Source: Labilithrix sp. | Lineage (GTDB): Bacteria; Myxococcota_A; Polyangia; Polyangiales; Polyangiaceae | Length of the DNA: 64,000 bases | NCBI GenBank assembly: GCA_019637155.1 | Contig: JAHBWE010000016.1 | Span: forward strand, 1-64,000 | Direction: 5' to 3' | Part shown: in pieces, positions 17,528 to 26,126 of the stretch | How positions within the stretch are numbered: position 1 is the stretch's first letter | Layout of the letters: every line of letters begins with the position of its first letter | Program-made: the position numbers and the translations under genes | Notes under the pieces: generated by a model | Told to the model about the DNA's origin: nothing | Databases searched by the model: none | The model's input: only the letters and a program-made list of their open reading frames with translations

Positions 17528-18652
17528 ATGCTGCGCGTCGCTTTGAGGCGTCTCGTACCTTCCTTCGTGTTCGCGGCGGTCAGTCTCTGCGCGGTGCCGG
17601 CGTGGGCGGACAAGATCGCGGTGCTCCCGTTCTCTTCACCGAGGAACCTTTCCAAGCCGGAGCTCGAACAGGCGCGCGGTTGGACGCGCGAGGCGGTCTT
17701 GAAGAAGGGGCACACGTTCGCGACGCCGGACGAGATGGTGTCCGCCGAGGCCGCGGTGAAGGACGGCGTGCCCGACACGAGCCAGGAGTACATCGCGGCC
17801 GGCACCGCGGTCGGGGCGCCGTGGACGATCGCCGCCCGCGTCGAGCGGAACGACATCCCGCCGAGCACGCTGCCGGACGGCACCGTCGAAGAGGGCTACA
17901 CGACGTACCGCATCGAGCTCGAGGCGTGCCTCGTCGCGAGCGGGCGCGTGGAGTCGCTCGCGCGCGAGGTGCTCGCCGACGACACGGACGCGATCGCCGA
18001 GATGATCGCGCTCCTCGTCCGTCCCCAAGGGATCGCCGACGCCGAGATCCCGTGGGAGCGCGCCGGCGTCGCGCGGCCGAAGCCGAAGCCCAAGCCGCCG
18101 GCGCCACCACCCCAGCCTCGAGAGCCGACGCCCCAGGAGCCGCCGCCCCAGGCGCCGCCGCCTTCGAAGCCGGCCGCGCCGCGCGCGGTGTACGGCGCCG
18201 GCCACGCGCTCGCGATCGGCGCCTCGATCGGCGTCTCGAACGCGATCGTGCGGCCCAGCGGCGCGCGCGGTCCCTCGTGGGCGCTGCCGGTCGGCGCCGT
18301 CGTCGGCGTCGCGCTCCCCGACGTGCTCGCGGGCCTCGAGCTGAAGGCGAACCTCACGAGCCAGGTCGTGGGGCCTCGCGCGCTCGAGGCCGCGGCCGGC
18401 GCGCGCTACGCGTTCGCGCCGATCGGCGACGGCGTCCGCTTCTTCGTCGGACCGGAGCTGCTCCTCGGCGCGCACGTCGCGCTCGGCGCCGACAAGACGA
18501 CGCGCTTCCTCACGCACGGCGCGCTCTTCGTCGCGTACGGCATCACGGAGAACCTGCAGGCCGAGGTCGCCGGCGATCTCGCGGTCGCGGCCGGCGGGAG
18601 CGGCACGCTCTTGCTCGGCGGCGCCACCGCGCGCGCCGTCGTCCGCTTCTGA
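17528..18652 (+). CDS. exported protein with Pro-rich linker and outer-membrane barrel-like C-terminus
   Basis: The protein is 374 residues long. The signal peptide ends at AWA near residue 27. Residues ~28-165 form a mixed domain (DKIAVLPFSSPRNLSKPELEQ, EYIAAGTAVGAPWTIAARV) resembling periplasmic TolB-N/lipoprotein-type domains. A Pro/Lys/Gln-rich linker follows (KPKPKPPAPPPQP), then a C-terminal region of alternating hydrophobic strands ending in Phe (ATARAVVRF), typical of an outer-membrane barrel. The linker could span peptidoglycan. Its stop overlaps tsaE by one base (TGATG). No named family is recognised. Confidence 0.75.
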   Translation: MLRVALRRLVPSFVFAAVSLCAVPAWADKIAVLPFSSPRNLSKPELEQARGWTREAVLKKGHTFATPDEMVSAEAAVKDGVPDTSQEYIAAGTAVGAPWTIAARVERNDIPPSTLPDGTVEEGYTTYRIELEACLVASGRVESLAREVLADDTDAIAEMIALLVRPQGIADAEIPWERAGVARPKPKPKPPAPPPQPREPTPQEPPPQAPPPSKPAAPRAVYGAGHALAIGASIGVSNAIVRPSGARGPSWALPVGAVVGVALPDVLAGLELKANLTSQVVGPRALEAAAGARYAFAPIGDGVRFFVGPELLLGAHVALGADKTTRFLTHGALFVAYGITENLQAEVAGDLAVAAGGSGTLLLGGATARAVVRF

Positions 18653-19200
18653 TGAGCGACGTGAGCAACGGGAGCGACGCGAGCGATGGGACCGATGGGA
18701 CCGACGCGAACGAGCGCCTCTCGCTCGCGACGCGGCGTGACACGATCCGTCTCGGCGCGCGCGTCGCCGGCGTGCTCGCGCCCGGGCACCTCGTGCTCCT
18801 CTCCGGCGATCTCGGGGCGGGCAAGACGTTCCTCGCCCGCGCGGTCGCGCGCGTGCTCGGGGTCCCCCCCGACACCGCGATCGCGAGCCCGACGTTCACG
18901 CTCGTGCAGGAGTACGCGACCCCGCGCGGCGTGCTCCTCCACGCCGACCTCTACCGCTTGCGCGACGAGCACGACGCCGCGAAGACGCTCGCCGAGGTCC
19001 GGCGCCTCGGCCTCGCCGAGCGCCGCCACGACGGCGCGATCCTCCTCGTGGAGTGGGGCGAGGACGTGGAGCCCGAGCTCGGCCCCCCCGATCTCGTCGT
19101 TCACCTCGAGAAAAACGAGGCCGGCGTGCGTGGGGCTAGAGTGACCGGGCCGTTGATGACGCGAGTCATCGACCACACTGTCCCACCGAAAATGAAATGA
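18652..19200 (+). CDS. tsaE: tRNA threonylcarbamoyladenosine biosynthesis ATPase TsaE
   Basis: The protein is 182 residues long. TsaE is the ATPase partner of TsaB/TsaD in making t6A37 on ANN-decoding tRNAs. The Walker A motif is G52-T59 (GDLGAGKT). The family signatures SPTFTLVQEY, HADLYRL and VEWGEDVEPEL follow in the usual order. An atypical N-terminal leader of about 20 residues is Ser/Asp/Gly-rich and derives from a repetitive GAGCGACG-type DNA tract. The ATG overlaps the preceding stop by one base, an unusual partner for a housekeeping gene. The rest matches the family's usual 150-160 residues. Confidence 0.93.
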   Translation: MSDVSNGSDASDGTDGTDANERLSLATRRDTIRLGARVAGVLAPGHLVLLSGDLGAGKTFLARAVARVLGVPPDTAIASPTFTLVQEYATPRGVLLHADLYRLRDEHDAAKTLAEVRRLGLAERRHDGAILLVEWGEDVEPELGPPDLVVHLEKNEAGVRGARVTGPLMTRVIDHTVPPKMK

Positions 19201-19251
19201 GACGCGTCCGGTACGCGAGCGTTTCTGAAACGCGGCGTAACCCATCCGCGC

Positions 19252-20691
19252 ATGAAGCTCCGCCTCCCGCTCGCGCTCGTCGCTCTCGCGTCGCTCGTCG
19301 CGTGCGCGGCGCCCGACACGGAGCCGTCGTCCGACGACGGGAGCAACGGGAGCGAGCCGGAGCTCGTCGCGAACGAAGGCGGCACGCCGCGCGTCCACGA
19401 AGAACGCCGCGCGCGCGGTCCGCGCGGGACGACGAAGGTCGCGACGGAGACCGGCGGCGCGATCGAGCTCGATTGGGAGATGATCGACGGCGTCCCGATC
19501 ACCGAGGGCGACGTGATCGTCCCGACGCCGACCGAGCTCATGTCGGCGACGATGACGGGCCGGCGCTGGCCGGGCGGCGTCGTGCCGTACGTCATCGACG
19601 CCAACCTCCCCGATCCGCAGCGCGTGCACGACGCGATCGCGCACTGGCACGCGAAGACCAACGTGCGCCTCGTCGCGCGGACGAACCAGAGCGACTACCT
19701 CTCGTTCCGCCCCGGCACCGGCTGCTCCGCCCACATCGGCAAACAAGGCGGAATGCAGGGCGTGAACCTCTCGATGGGCGAGGTCCCGTCGAGCGTCGTC
19801 GGCGTCGGGATCAACCGCTCGAACGGCCGCACGTACTACTTCTTCCGCCGCGGCTTCGCGACGATCGGCTCGAACGCGCGCGTCGACGCGTACCAGCCGC
19901 ACTTCAAGTACACGCTGCCGGGCACGCTCACGCCGTCGAACGTCGTCGAGGTCGCGTTCGCGAACGACGGTCACCTCTTCGCCTGGTACACCGACGGCAC
20001 CGTGAGCGAGGGCACGCCGACGGACTTCGCGGCGTACCGCGCGCCGGCGCCGTACACGCTCGCGGACGGCAAGGTCGCCGCCGACGTCGCGGCGATCGCG
20101 ATCTCGCGGACGAACCAGACCCACGTCTTCTACAAGGACGGCACGTTCACGATCGGCACGCCCTTCCGCACCGACGCGACCGCCGCGGCCGCGCCCTTCG
20201 CCGTCGCGCCGACGAAGACGATCGCGCAGCTCGCGCACGTCGACGTCGCGTCGAACGGCGACTTCTTTGCATACTACACGGATGGCAAGACGAGCTCCGG
20301 CACGCCCGCGGACCTCGGCGCGCGCGCGGCGCTCGCGACCACCGCGTACCCCGGCCACTGCGCGGTCGGGCAGACGATCCACGAGATCGGCCACGCGGTC
20401 GGCCTCTACCACGAGCAGACCCGGCAGGACCGCGATCGCTACGTCACGATCAAGTTCGAGAACATCGAGTCGAGCTCGGCCTACAACTTCAACAAGTACT
20501 CCGCCTCGCAAGGTCGCGACGTCGGGCCGTACGACTACGAGTCGGTGATGCACTACGGCTCCTATTCGTTCTCGAAGAACGGCCAGGCGACGATCCTGAA
20601 GAAGGACGGCGGCACCATCTCCGGCCAGCGTCTTACGCTCTCGACCGGCGACGTCGCGGCCCTCGCAGGGATGTATCCGCCGGCCCCGTAG
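19252..20691 (+). CDS. astacin-like (M12A) metalloprotease lipoprotein interrupted by a repeat domain
   Basis: The protein is 479 residues long. The lipoprotein signal is MKLRLPLALVALASLVAC. The catalytic zinc site is H377-E378-x2-H381-x5-H387 (HEIGHAVGLYHE), and the Met-turn is SVMHY with M433 and Tyr435, diagnostic of astacins. The N-terminal half of the catalytic domain (RRWPGGVVPYVID to GKQGGMQGVNLS, ending near residue 174) is separated from the zinc helix (GHCAVGQTIHE, from about 367) by ~190 residues. In ordinary astacins only a handful of residues lie there. The insert holds four ~47-residue repeats (for example FAWYTDGTVSEGTP and FAYYTDGKTSSGTP), likely propeller-type blades. The protease is secreted and surface-anchored; the repeats may bind substrate. 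Confidence 0.9.
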   Translation: MKLRLPLALVALASLVACAAPDTEPSSDDGSNGSEPELVANEGGTPRVHEERRARGPRGTTKVATETGGAIELDWEMIDGVPITEGDVIVPTPTELMSATMTGRRWPGGVVPYVIDANLPDPQRVHDAIAHWHAKTNVRLVARTNQSDYLSFRPGTGCSAHIGKQGGMQGVNLSMGEVPSSVVGVGINRSNGRTYYFFRRGFATIGSNARVDAYQPHFKYTLPGTLTPSNVVEVAFANDGHLFAWYTDGTVSEGTPTDFAAYRAPAPYTLADGKVAADVAAIAISRTNQTHVFYKDGTFTIGTPFRTDATAAAAPFAVAPTKTIAQLAHVDVASNGDFFAYYTDGKTSSGTPADLGARAALATTAYPGHCAVGQTIHEIGHAVGLYHEQTRQDRDRYVTIKFENIESSSAYNFNKYSASQGRDVGPYDYESVMHYGSYSFSKNGQATILKKDGGTISGQRLTLSTGDVAALAGMYPPAP

Positions 20692-20710
20692 TAGGCGCCA
20701 CCCGTTCGGT

Positions 20711-20740
20711 GACACGTGTCTCCGAGCGAGTGACAGTCAC
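20711..20740. promoter_or_regulatory. pair of short palindromes upstream of RCC1-like lipoprotein
   Basis: Two perfect inverted repeats lie in the 100-bp gap before the RCC1-like gene: GACACGTGTC at 20711-20720 and GTGACAGTCAC at 20730-20740, sharing TGACA half-sites about 20 bp apart. The spacing of roughly two helical turns fits a dimeric regulator bound on one face. The protein that would bind is not known. Confidence 0.4.
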
Positions 20741-20791
20741 GACCAGCCTACATGTACTTACGGCGGCATGTGGCTTGCTCCGGAGGCGACC

Positions 20792-21814
20792 ATGAGATCG
20801 CTTCCTATCCTTGCACTTTGCACTCTTTTCACTTCGCTCGCGGCCTGCTCGTCGAGCGTGGACGACGGCGCCGCGTCGCAGGAGGCGGCGCAGATCGCGG
20901 ACACGCAGTCGATCGTGCAGCGGCCCGATGGGCTCTTCGACGTCGTCTGCCTCGACGGCCGGCGTGAGGTCGCGAACCAGGACGAGATCCTCGCGAACAC
21001 CGTCTGCGCGCCCACGTCGGGCTCGTCGGTCCGTGCGATCGCGCTCTCGGGCGGCGACGGACACGCCTGCGCGCTCGGCAGCGACGCGCGCGTGACCTGC
21101 TGGGGCTCGGACCTCTACGGCCAGACGGAGGTGCCCGCGAACCTGAAGGCGAAGGCCGTCGCCGCCGGCGGGATCTTCTCTTGCGCGATTCGTCTCGACG
21201 GATCGATCACCTGCTGGGGCGGCGGCTCGGTCGGGCAGCTCGACGCGCCGGCCGGTCGCTTCACCACGCTGACGGCGGGTGGGGCCTTCGCGTGCGCCAT
21301 TCGCGAGAGCGGCGAGCTCGCGTGCTGGGGATACGACGGGGTCGAGCAGACGAACGCTCCGCCCGGACGTTTCACCGCCGTCGACGCGCGTCAGCTCCAC
21401 GCCTGCGCGCGCTCGGAGCAGGGCCGGATCGAGTGCTGGGGCGACGAGCTCGTCGACATCCCCGCGCTCGCGGGCAGCTTCGTCGACCACGCGGTCGCGA
21501 CCGTCGGCACGTGCGGCCTGACGAGGGAGCAGGCGATCTCCTGCGTCGCCGCGCCGGGCTACACCCTCGCGCAGCAGGTGCCCGCGGGGCGCTTCTCGAA
21601 GATCGCGGGCGGCGCGGCGCACGCCTGTGCGCTCGCCTCCGACGGCAGGATCGAGTGCTGGGGCGGAAACAACGGGCTCGGCGAGCTCGACGTGCCGGCG
21701 GGCCGGTTCGCGGACCTGACGACCGGTCTCCAGTTCTCTTGCGGGCTCAGGGCGTCGGGCAAGGTCGTGTGCTGGGGCAGCATCGGCAACATGCCGACTC
21801 CGTTCCCGGAGTGA
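20792..21814 (+). CDS. RCC1-repeat lipoprotein
   Basis: The protein is 340 residues long. ATG 20792 is chosen over ATG 20768 because GGAGG at 20782-20786 sits 5 bp upstream and the signal (MRSLPILALCTLFTSLAAC) starts there. The mature protein contains about seven RCC1-type units of the form CALxxDGRVxCWGxNxxGQ (CALGSDARVTCWGSDLYGQ, CAIRLDGSITCWGGG, CALASDGRIECWGGN), predicting a seven-bladed propeller. Each blade has a Cys pair, common in secreted myxobacterial versions. It converges on the subtilase gene with 9 bp between stops. Probably a surface-binding protein. Confidence 0.88.
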   Translation: MRSLPILALCTLFTSLAACSSSVDDGAASQEAAQIADTQSIVQRPDGLFDVVCLDGRREVANQDEILANTVCAPTSGSSVRAIALSGGDGHACALGSDARVTCWGSDLYGQTEVPANLKAKAVAAGGIFSCAIRLDGSITCWGGGSVGQLDAPAGRFTTLTAGGAFACAIRESGELACWGYDGVEQTNAPPGRFTAVDARQLHACARSEQGRIECWGDELVDIPALAGSFVDHAVATVGTCGLTREQAISCVAAPGYTLAQQVPAGRFSKIAGGAAHACALASDGRIECWGGNNGLGELDVPAGRFADLTTGLQFSCGLRASGKVVCWGSIGNMPTPFPE

Positions 21815-21823
21815 AGGCGGCGC

Positions 21824-23941
21824 TCACTCGCAGCCTCCCGACTCGCGGTACGTCACCTCCTTCATCGTCGCCGTGAACGTGCCGCCGAGATCGCCGTGCG
21901 CGGTCACGGTGCCGGTGAGCTTGCCGCCGGTATCGCTGACCTCGAGCTCCAGCGCCTGGACGACCTCGCTGAAGCTGCGGGTCACCCCCGCGTCGTCCGT
22001 GAACGTCTGGTTGAACTTGGGAGTGATCACGCCGAGCCACGGGCCGGTCACCTGGATGTCGATCGCGCCCGGGCGCTGATTGCCCTTGATGACCGGCGGG
22101 TCGAAGGTGGGATTGGGAACATCGATACGGAGGGAGCCTTCGAAGCTGAAGACCTCGAGGGTGATTCGCTCGAGCGTGGTCTCGTTCTCCCACGAGAAGC
22201 TGGCGACCGTGCGGTTCGGCTCCGAGCTCCCGCTGCGGTTGTTGTCGGGCTTCGTCGTGAACGTGACGTTGTAGTCGGCCGCTCCGCAGAAGAAGCAGCT
22301 CCTCGTGAGGTCCTTGCACACGGTCGACGTGCTGACGGACGTGTCGACGTCCGGCGTGCGGCAATCCCCCTTGCCGACCCGCTCGGGGTGAAGCTGCGCC
22401 GCGAGCGAGAGCGCCTTCTCCACCGCCGCCGCCGCGTCGAGGCGTTTGCCGCCGAGCGACTGGTCACCGAGCGGCTGCGCGGAGTCGAGGAGGATCTTCT
22501 TCGCGAGGCCGCCGTCGAGGCCGGGGAGGACGCCGAACAGGAGCGCGGCCGCGCCGCTGACCATCGGCGTCGCGGCCGACGTGCCGAGGAACATCGTCAT
22601 GCGTCCGTCCGGCAGGGTGGCGAGGACACGTGTGCCCGGCGCCGCGATCGCGACCGTGCCGTGGACGGAGTCGTAGTTCGAGGCCGCGCGCGCGCCCGTC
22701 GCCGCGTTGGTGCCCCACACCGCTCGCGCGCCCGATTCGTCGATCGCGCCGACGCAGATCGCGTTGTCGATCTTCGTCTCCTCGTCGAGACGCGCCGCGG
22801 AGCAAGGGACGTAGAACGACGCGTCCGTGTCGTCGTTGCCGGCGCCGATGACGAAGAGCGTGTCGGGCGCGGCCCCCATCACGAGGCGATACGTCCGCGC
22901 GATGTTGAAGCGCCAGTCCCCCGTGCCGGTGTGCCCGAGAGAGAGGTTTACGACCCGCGCGCCGGATTGCACCGAATACACGATTCCCCAGAAAATGGCG
23001 TCGGTGCGGAGGCGCTTCTCCTCCCGCGTGAGCTCGGCCTCCGTGTTCTCGATGACCGCCGTCGGCGCGAGGTCGTGACGGAGACACGTGAGGCCGCCGA
23101 GGTAGCCGGTCATGCCGCCGTCGCCGTTGGGGCCGGCGATGATCGACGCGACCGCGGTGCCGTGTCGAACCGACGACGAGTCGTTGGACTCCGTCTTCTT
23201 GGGGCGGCGATCGCGCGCGCCCGCGAAGACGAGGAACGGGAAGCGCTCCCGCTCGACCTTGCCGTCCAGGATCCCGACGACCACGTGCTCGAGGGGATAG
23301 TTCTGCGTGTAGAGCGTATTCCACGCGCGCGGGAGCCCGACGCTCTCGTATGCCCATTTGCCGTTCGCGCCGATCGGCGCGTCGGCGGCGACGTCGTAGA
23401 GGTCGTGGAAGCTCTCCGCGCCGGTCAGCTTCTCGAGGTCGGTGTCGGCGGGGCGCTCCGGCGCGAGGGCTCCGCTGTCTACTTCGATGTCGCGGTTCAC
23501 CGCGCGGACGGCGGGATCGGCCGCGAGCTGGGCCATCTTCGCGTCGAGGCCCGTGAGGTCGGCCGCGTCCGAGAACGAGACCATGTAGAAGCCGGCGAAC
23601 GCGATCGCGCCGATCGTGTCGCCGCCGTACCTCGCGAAGAGCTGCCGCGCGTCGTCGAGGCGCGTGCTCTCGTCCGCGAGCGAGACGAGGAGGACTCCAC
23701 GCACGTACCGCGTCCCGTCCGGCGCCACGTCGACGGGCGGCTGAGCGTCGTCGCTCGGGATGAGCACGTCGTCGAAGAACTTGTTCGCGACGCACGCGGT
23801 CCCGACCTTGCGCTCCGCCGCTCCGCAGCTCACGACGGTGAGGTCGCCCGCCGGCGGCGCTCCCCCACCGCCGCCCGAGCCCCCGCACGCGAGAAATATC
23901 CCCACCGGCCCGAGCCCGAGCCAAAGTCGCCGCAACCCCAT
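21824..23941 (-). CDS. subtilisin-like (S8) serine protease lipoprotein
   Basis: The protein is 705 residues long. ATG 23941 opens a lipoprotein signal (MGLRRLWLGLGPVGIFLAC), then a Gly-rich linker. An inhibitor-I9-like pro-region is likely at residues ~80-150. The subtilase triad is complete: Asp226 (GILDGKV, replacing the usual DTG), His260 (RHGTAVAS) and Ser455 (GTSAATPM), with the oxyanion Asn in IGAGNDD. The last ~190 residues form a beta-rich domain with Cys residues (CRTPD, TRSCFFCG) and end in ESGGCE. This suggests a surface-anchored endoprotease. It and the astacin lie on opposite strands around the RCC1-like gene, a small proteolysis neighbourhood. Confidence 0.92.
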   Translation of the reverse strand: MGLRRLWLGLGPVGIFLACGGSGGGGGAPPAGDLTVVSCGAAERKVGTACVANKFFDDVLIPSDDAQPPVDVAPDGTRYVRGVLLVSLADESTRLDDARQLFARYGGDTIGAIAFAGFYMVSFSDAADLTGLDAKMAQLAADPAVRAVNRDIEVDSGALAPERPADTDLEKLTGAESFHDLYDVAADAPIGANGKWAYESVGLPRAWNTLYTQNYPLEHVVVGILDGKVERERFPFLVFAGARDRRPKKTESNDSSSVRHGTAVASIIAGPNGDGGMTGYLGGLTCLRHDLAPTAVIENTEAELTREEKRLRTDAIFWGIVYSVQSGARVVNLSLGHTGTGDWRFNIARTYRLVMGAAPDTLFVIGAGNDDTDASFYVPCSAARLDEETKIDNAICVGAIDESGARAVWGTNAATGARAASNYDSVHGTVAIAAPGTRVLATLPDGRMTMFLGTSAATPMVSGAAALLFGVLPGLDGGLAKKILLDSAQPLGDQSLGGKRLDAAAAVEKALSLAAQLHPERVGKGDCRTPDVDTSVSTSTVCKDLTRSCFFCGAADYNVTFTTKPDNNRSGSSEPNRTVASFSWENETTLERITLEVFSFEGSLRIDVPNPTFDPPVIKGNQRPGAIDIQVTGPWLGVITPKFNQTFTDDAGVTRSFSEVVQALELEVSDTGGKLTGTVTAHGDLGGTFTATMKEVTYRESGGCE

Positions 23942-23997
23942 CGTCGAAACGTAGCAGTCGCCGCGGAAGGCTCGGTCGACGAATCGACCACGGCGTC

Positions 23998-25209
23998 CTA
24001 CCGACCGAGCACGAACGCGAACGCAAACACAAACACGAACACGGCGAACAGGAGCGCGCCCGTGACCGCGAGCGCGCTCGTCGCGGGGCGCCGCCGTCGC
24101 TCGATCTTCGCGGTCTTCGTCGACGTGACCGCGTCGAGCTCGGCGGCGAGCTCGGCGGCGCTCGCGTAGCGAAAGCGTGGCGAGCCCTGGAGACATCGCG
24201 CGATGACGTCGTCGAGCGCGGGCGGGAGCTCCGGCCGCCGCGCGCGGGCCGGGACGTACGACGCGACGGAGGTCGCGTGGAGCACGGGCGGGAACGGGTT
24301 CTCTCCCGTCAGGCAGCGATAGAGGAGCACGCCGGCGGCCCAGATGTCCGAGCGTGCGTCGGCGTCGTGACCGTCGCGGAGCTGCTCGGGCGGCATGTAC
24401 CCCGGCGTTCCGAAGACGTCGCCGGTCTCCGACGCCTGCCGCGCGGCGCCGTCGGACTTCGCGAGCCCGAAGTCGACGAGCTTCACCGCGAAGCCGGCGC
24501 CGCGACGCGTGACCATGACGTTGCTCGGCTTCACGTCGCGGTGAATCACCCCGCACGCGTGCGAGGACGCGAGCGCGTCGCAGAGGCGCGCGATGAGCGA
24601 GACGGCCTCGTCGACCGGCAGCCGTCCCTTGCGCTTCAGGCGGGCGCCGAGCGTCTCGCCCTCGACGAGCTCCATGACGATGAACGGGAGGCCCATCTCG
24701 TTCGTGCCGACGTCGATGACGCGCGGCGCGCCCCGACCGTCGAGCCGCGCCATGAGGTGGGCCTCCTGGAGGAAGCGGACGACCGCGTTCGCGTCCGGGG
24801 CGAGCCAGGGATGGAGCGTCTTCACCGCGAGGTCGCGCTCGAGGACCTCGTCCCGCACCGCGACGACGGAGCCCATCCCGCCCTCGCCGACCTTGCGGAG
24901 GAGCTTGTACCGCGCCGGCGCGGGCGCCACGACGGGGGCGGGCGCGACGTCACGCGAGCGGGTGAGGCAGCCCTCGACGTCCGCGAAGAGCGACCGGCAC
25001 GCGGCGCAGCTCTCGAGGTGCTGGCGATGGCGCGCGAGGGTCCCGTCGCCGCCGAGGCCCTCCACGAGCTCGAGGAGCTGCTGGTCGTCGAGGCATGCGT
25101 CCTCGTTCGTCCATGGGTGTCCGCTTTCGTTCGCCCACTCCGAGCGCGTGAGGATCCAGGTCGCGGACTCCGAAATCGTGGGGATGGTGGACGAGTCGAG
25201 GGATTGCAA
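23998..25209 (-). CDS. Ser/Thr protein kinase with N-terminal zinc anti-sigma motif and C-terminal membrane anchor
   Basis: The protein is 403 residues long. I place the start at TTG 25209, preceded by GGAG with 4 bp spacing; no in-frame ATG or GTG fits before the conserved part. Residues 39-75 carry H64-x3-C68-x2-C71 (HLESCAAC), the zinc-associated anti-sigma signature, with Cys39 as possible fourth ligand. The kinase domain follows: VGEGGMGSVV, LAVKTL, IHRDVKPSNVMV, DFGLAK, GTPGYMPPEQL. It ends with a single very hydrophobic membrane helix at the extreme C-terminus. It is divergent from the ECF-like sigma gene 57 bp away, so it probably binds or phosphorylates that factor. Confidence 0.88.
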   Translation of the reverse strand: MQSLDSSTIPTISESATWILTRSEWANESGHPWTNEDACLDDQQLLELVEGLGGDGTLARHRQHLESCAACRSLFADVEGCLTRSRDVAPAPVVAPAPARYKLLRKVGEGGMGSVVAVRDEVLERDLAVKTLHPWLAPDANAVVRFLQEAHLMARLDGRGAPRVIDVGTNEMGLPFIVMELVEGETLGARLKRKGRLPVDEAVSLIARLCDALASSHACGVIHRDVKPSNVMVTRRGAGFAVKLVDFGLAKSDGAARQASETGDVFGTPGYMPPEQLRDGHDADARSDIWAAGVLLYRCLTGENPFPPVLHATSVASYVPARARRPELPPALDDVIARCLQGSPRFRYASAAELAAELDAVTSTKTAKIERRRRPATSALAVTGALLFAVFVFVFAFAFVLGR

Positions 25210-25266
25210 CCGGGCTCCGTGGTTCCTTGGGTCGGGCACTGCCCTTGCTGCACGGGAGGGGCCAGC

Positions 25267-26082
25267 ATGAACGCGGTGACCCAACGGACGGAAGCGGGGG
25301 CCCACCCGGCGCTCGCGCGCGCGTGGGAGCGCGCCCGTGCTCGCTGGCCGCGCGTCCAGCTCGAGCTCGTCACGTACGCCGACTTCGTCCTCGCGCGCGC
25401 GCAAGGCGATCTCGAGCGGCGCGCGCTCGAGGACCTCTACCTCGCGTGCGCGTGCGTCGGGCGCGACGAGCACGCCCTCGCCGTGCTCGACGCCGACATC
25501 CTGTCCAACGTCGCCGAGTTCGTCGCGACGGTGAGCCGTGAGGTCGTCTTCGCGGACGAGATCCGGCTCGAGCTGACGACGCGCCTGGTGCTCGGCCACG
25601 ACGGCGGCGCGCCCAAGCTCCTCGCGTACACGGGGCGTGGTGCGCTGGCCGGCTTCGTCAAGGTCGCGGCCCTGCGGCTCGCGCAGACGCGACGGCGCTG
25701 CGCGAGGACGACGGAGCCGCTCACCGGCGAGGAGGCGCTCGTCGGCGCGAACGCCGAGCTCCTCCTCACGCGGCGCGTCCAGGCCGACGCGTTCCGGAGC
25801 GCCCTCCGCGCCGCGCTCGGCGCGCTCGAGCCGATCGGCCGCGCCGTCCTCAAGGCCCGCTTCCTCGACGGCCTCTCGCTCGAAGAGGTCGCCGCCGCGC
25901 ATCGCATCAGCCGCGCGACCGCCGCGCGCCGCATCGTCGCGGCCCGCGCCGCGGTCGTCGCCTCGATGACGCACCTCTTGCGCGATCGCTACGGGACGGA
26001 GGCGCCGGCGCCGGCCGCGCTCCTCGCCGACGTGCACAGCGAGCTCTCGCTGCGCCTCGGCGACTATTTCGAAAAAGGCTGA
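25267..26082 (+). CDS. ECF-like sigma-70 family RNA polymerase sigma factor
   Basis: The protein is 271 residues long. Region 2-like sequence includes YTGRGALAGFVKVAALRLAQTRRR, the pattern of a myxobacterial sigma group (YxGRGxLxxWVRVxAxR). Region 4 is a clear helix-turn-helix (LEPIGRAVLKARFLDGLSLEEVAAAHRISRATAARRI; quoted in pieces: LSLEEVAAAHRISRATAARR). The ~90-residue N-terminal leader before region 2 is longer than in classic ECF factors. ATG 25267 lies 57 bp from the divergent kinase start, so the two genes share a promoter region. It probably directs polymerase to a small regulon controlled by the kinase/zinc-finger protein. Confidence 0.87.
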   Translation: MNAVTQRTEAGAHPALARAWERARARWPRVQLELVTYADFVLARAQGDLERRALEDLYLACACVGRDEHALAVLDADILSNVAEFVATVSREVVFADEIRLELTTRLVLGHDGGAPKLLAYTGRGALAGFVKVAALRLAQTRRRCARTTEPLTGEEALVGANAELLLTRRVQADAFRSALRAALGALEPIGRAVLKARFLDGLSLEEVAAAHRISRATAARRIVAARAAVVASMTHLLRDRYGTEAPAPAALLADVHSELSLRLGDYFEKG

Positions 26083-26126
26083 GACGGATCGCGAGCCGCG
26101 GTCGTCCTCCCGCCGGAGGATCGACG

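Noticed and set aside
20768..20791. ATG 20768 as start of the RCC1-like lipoprotein.
   Set aside because: The signal peptide and the GGAGG site both point to ATG 20792; the extra eight residues do not improve the signal.
24950..25138. Alternative ATG starts for the zinc-finger kinase.
   Set aside because: These ATGs are in another frame; using them would remove the HxxxCxxC motif. TTG 25209 with a GGAG site keeps the conserved region.
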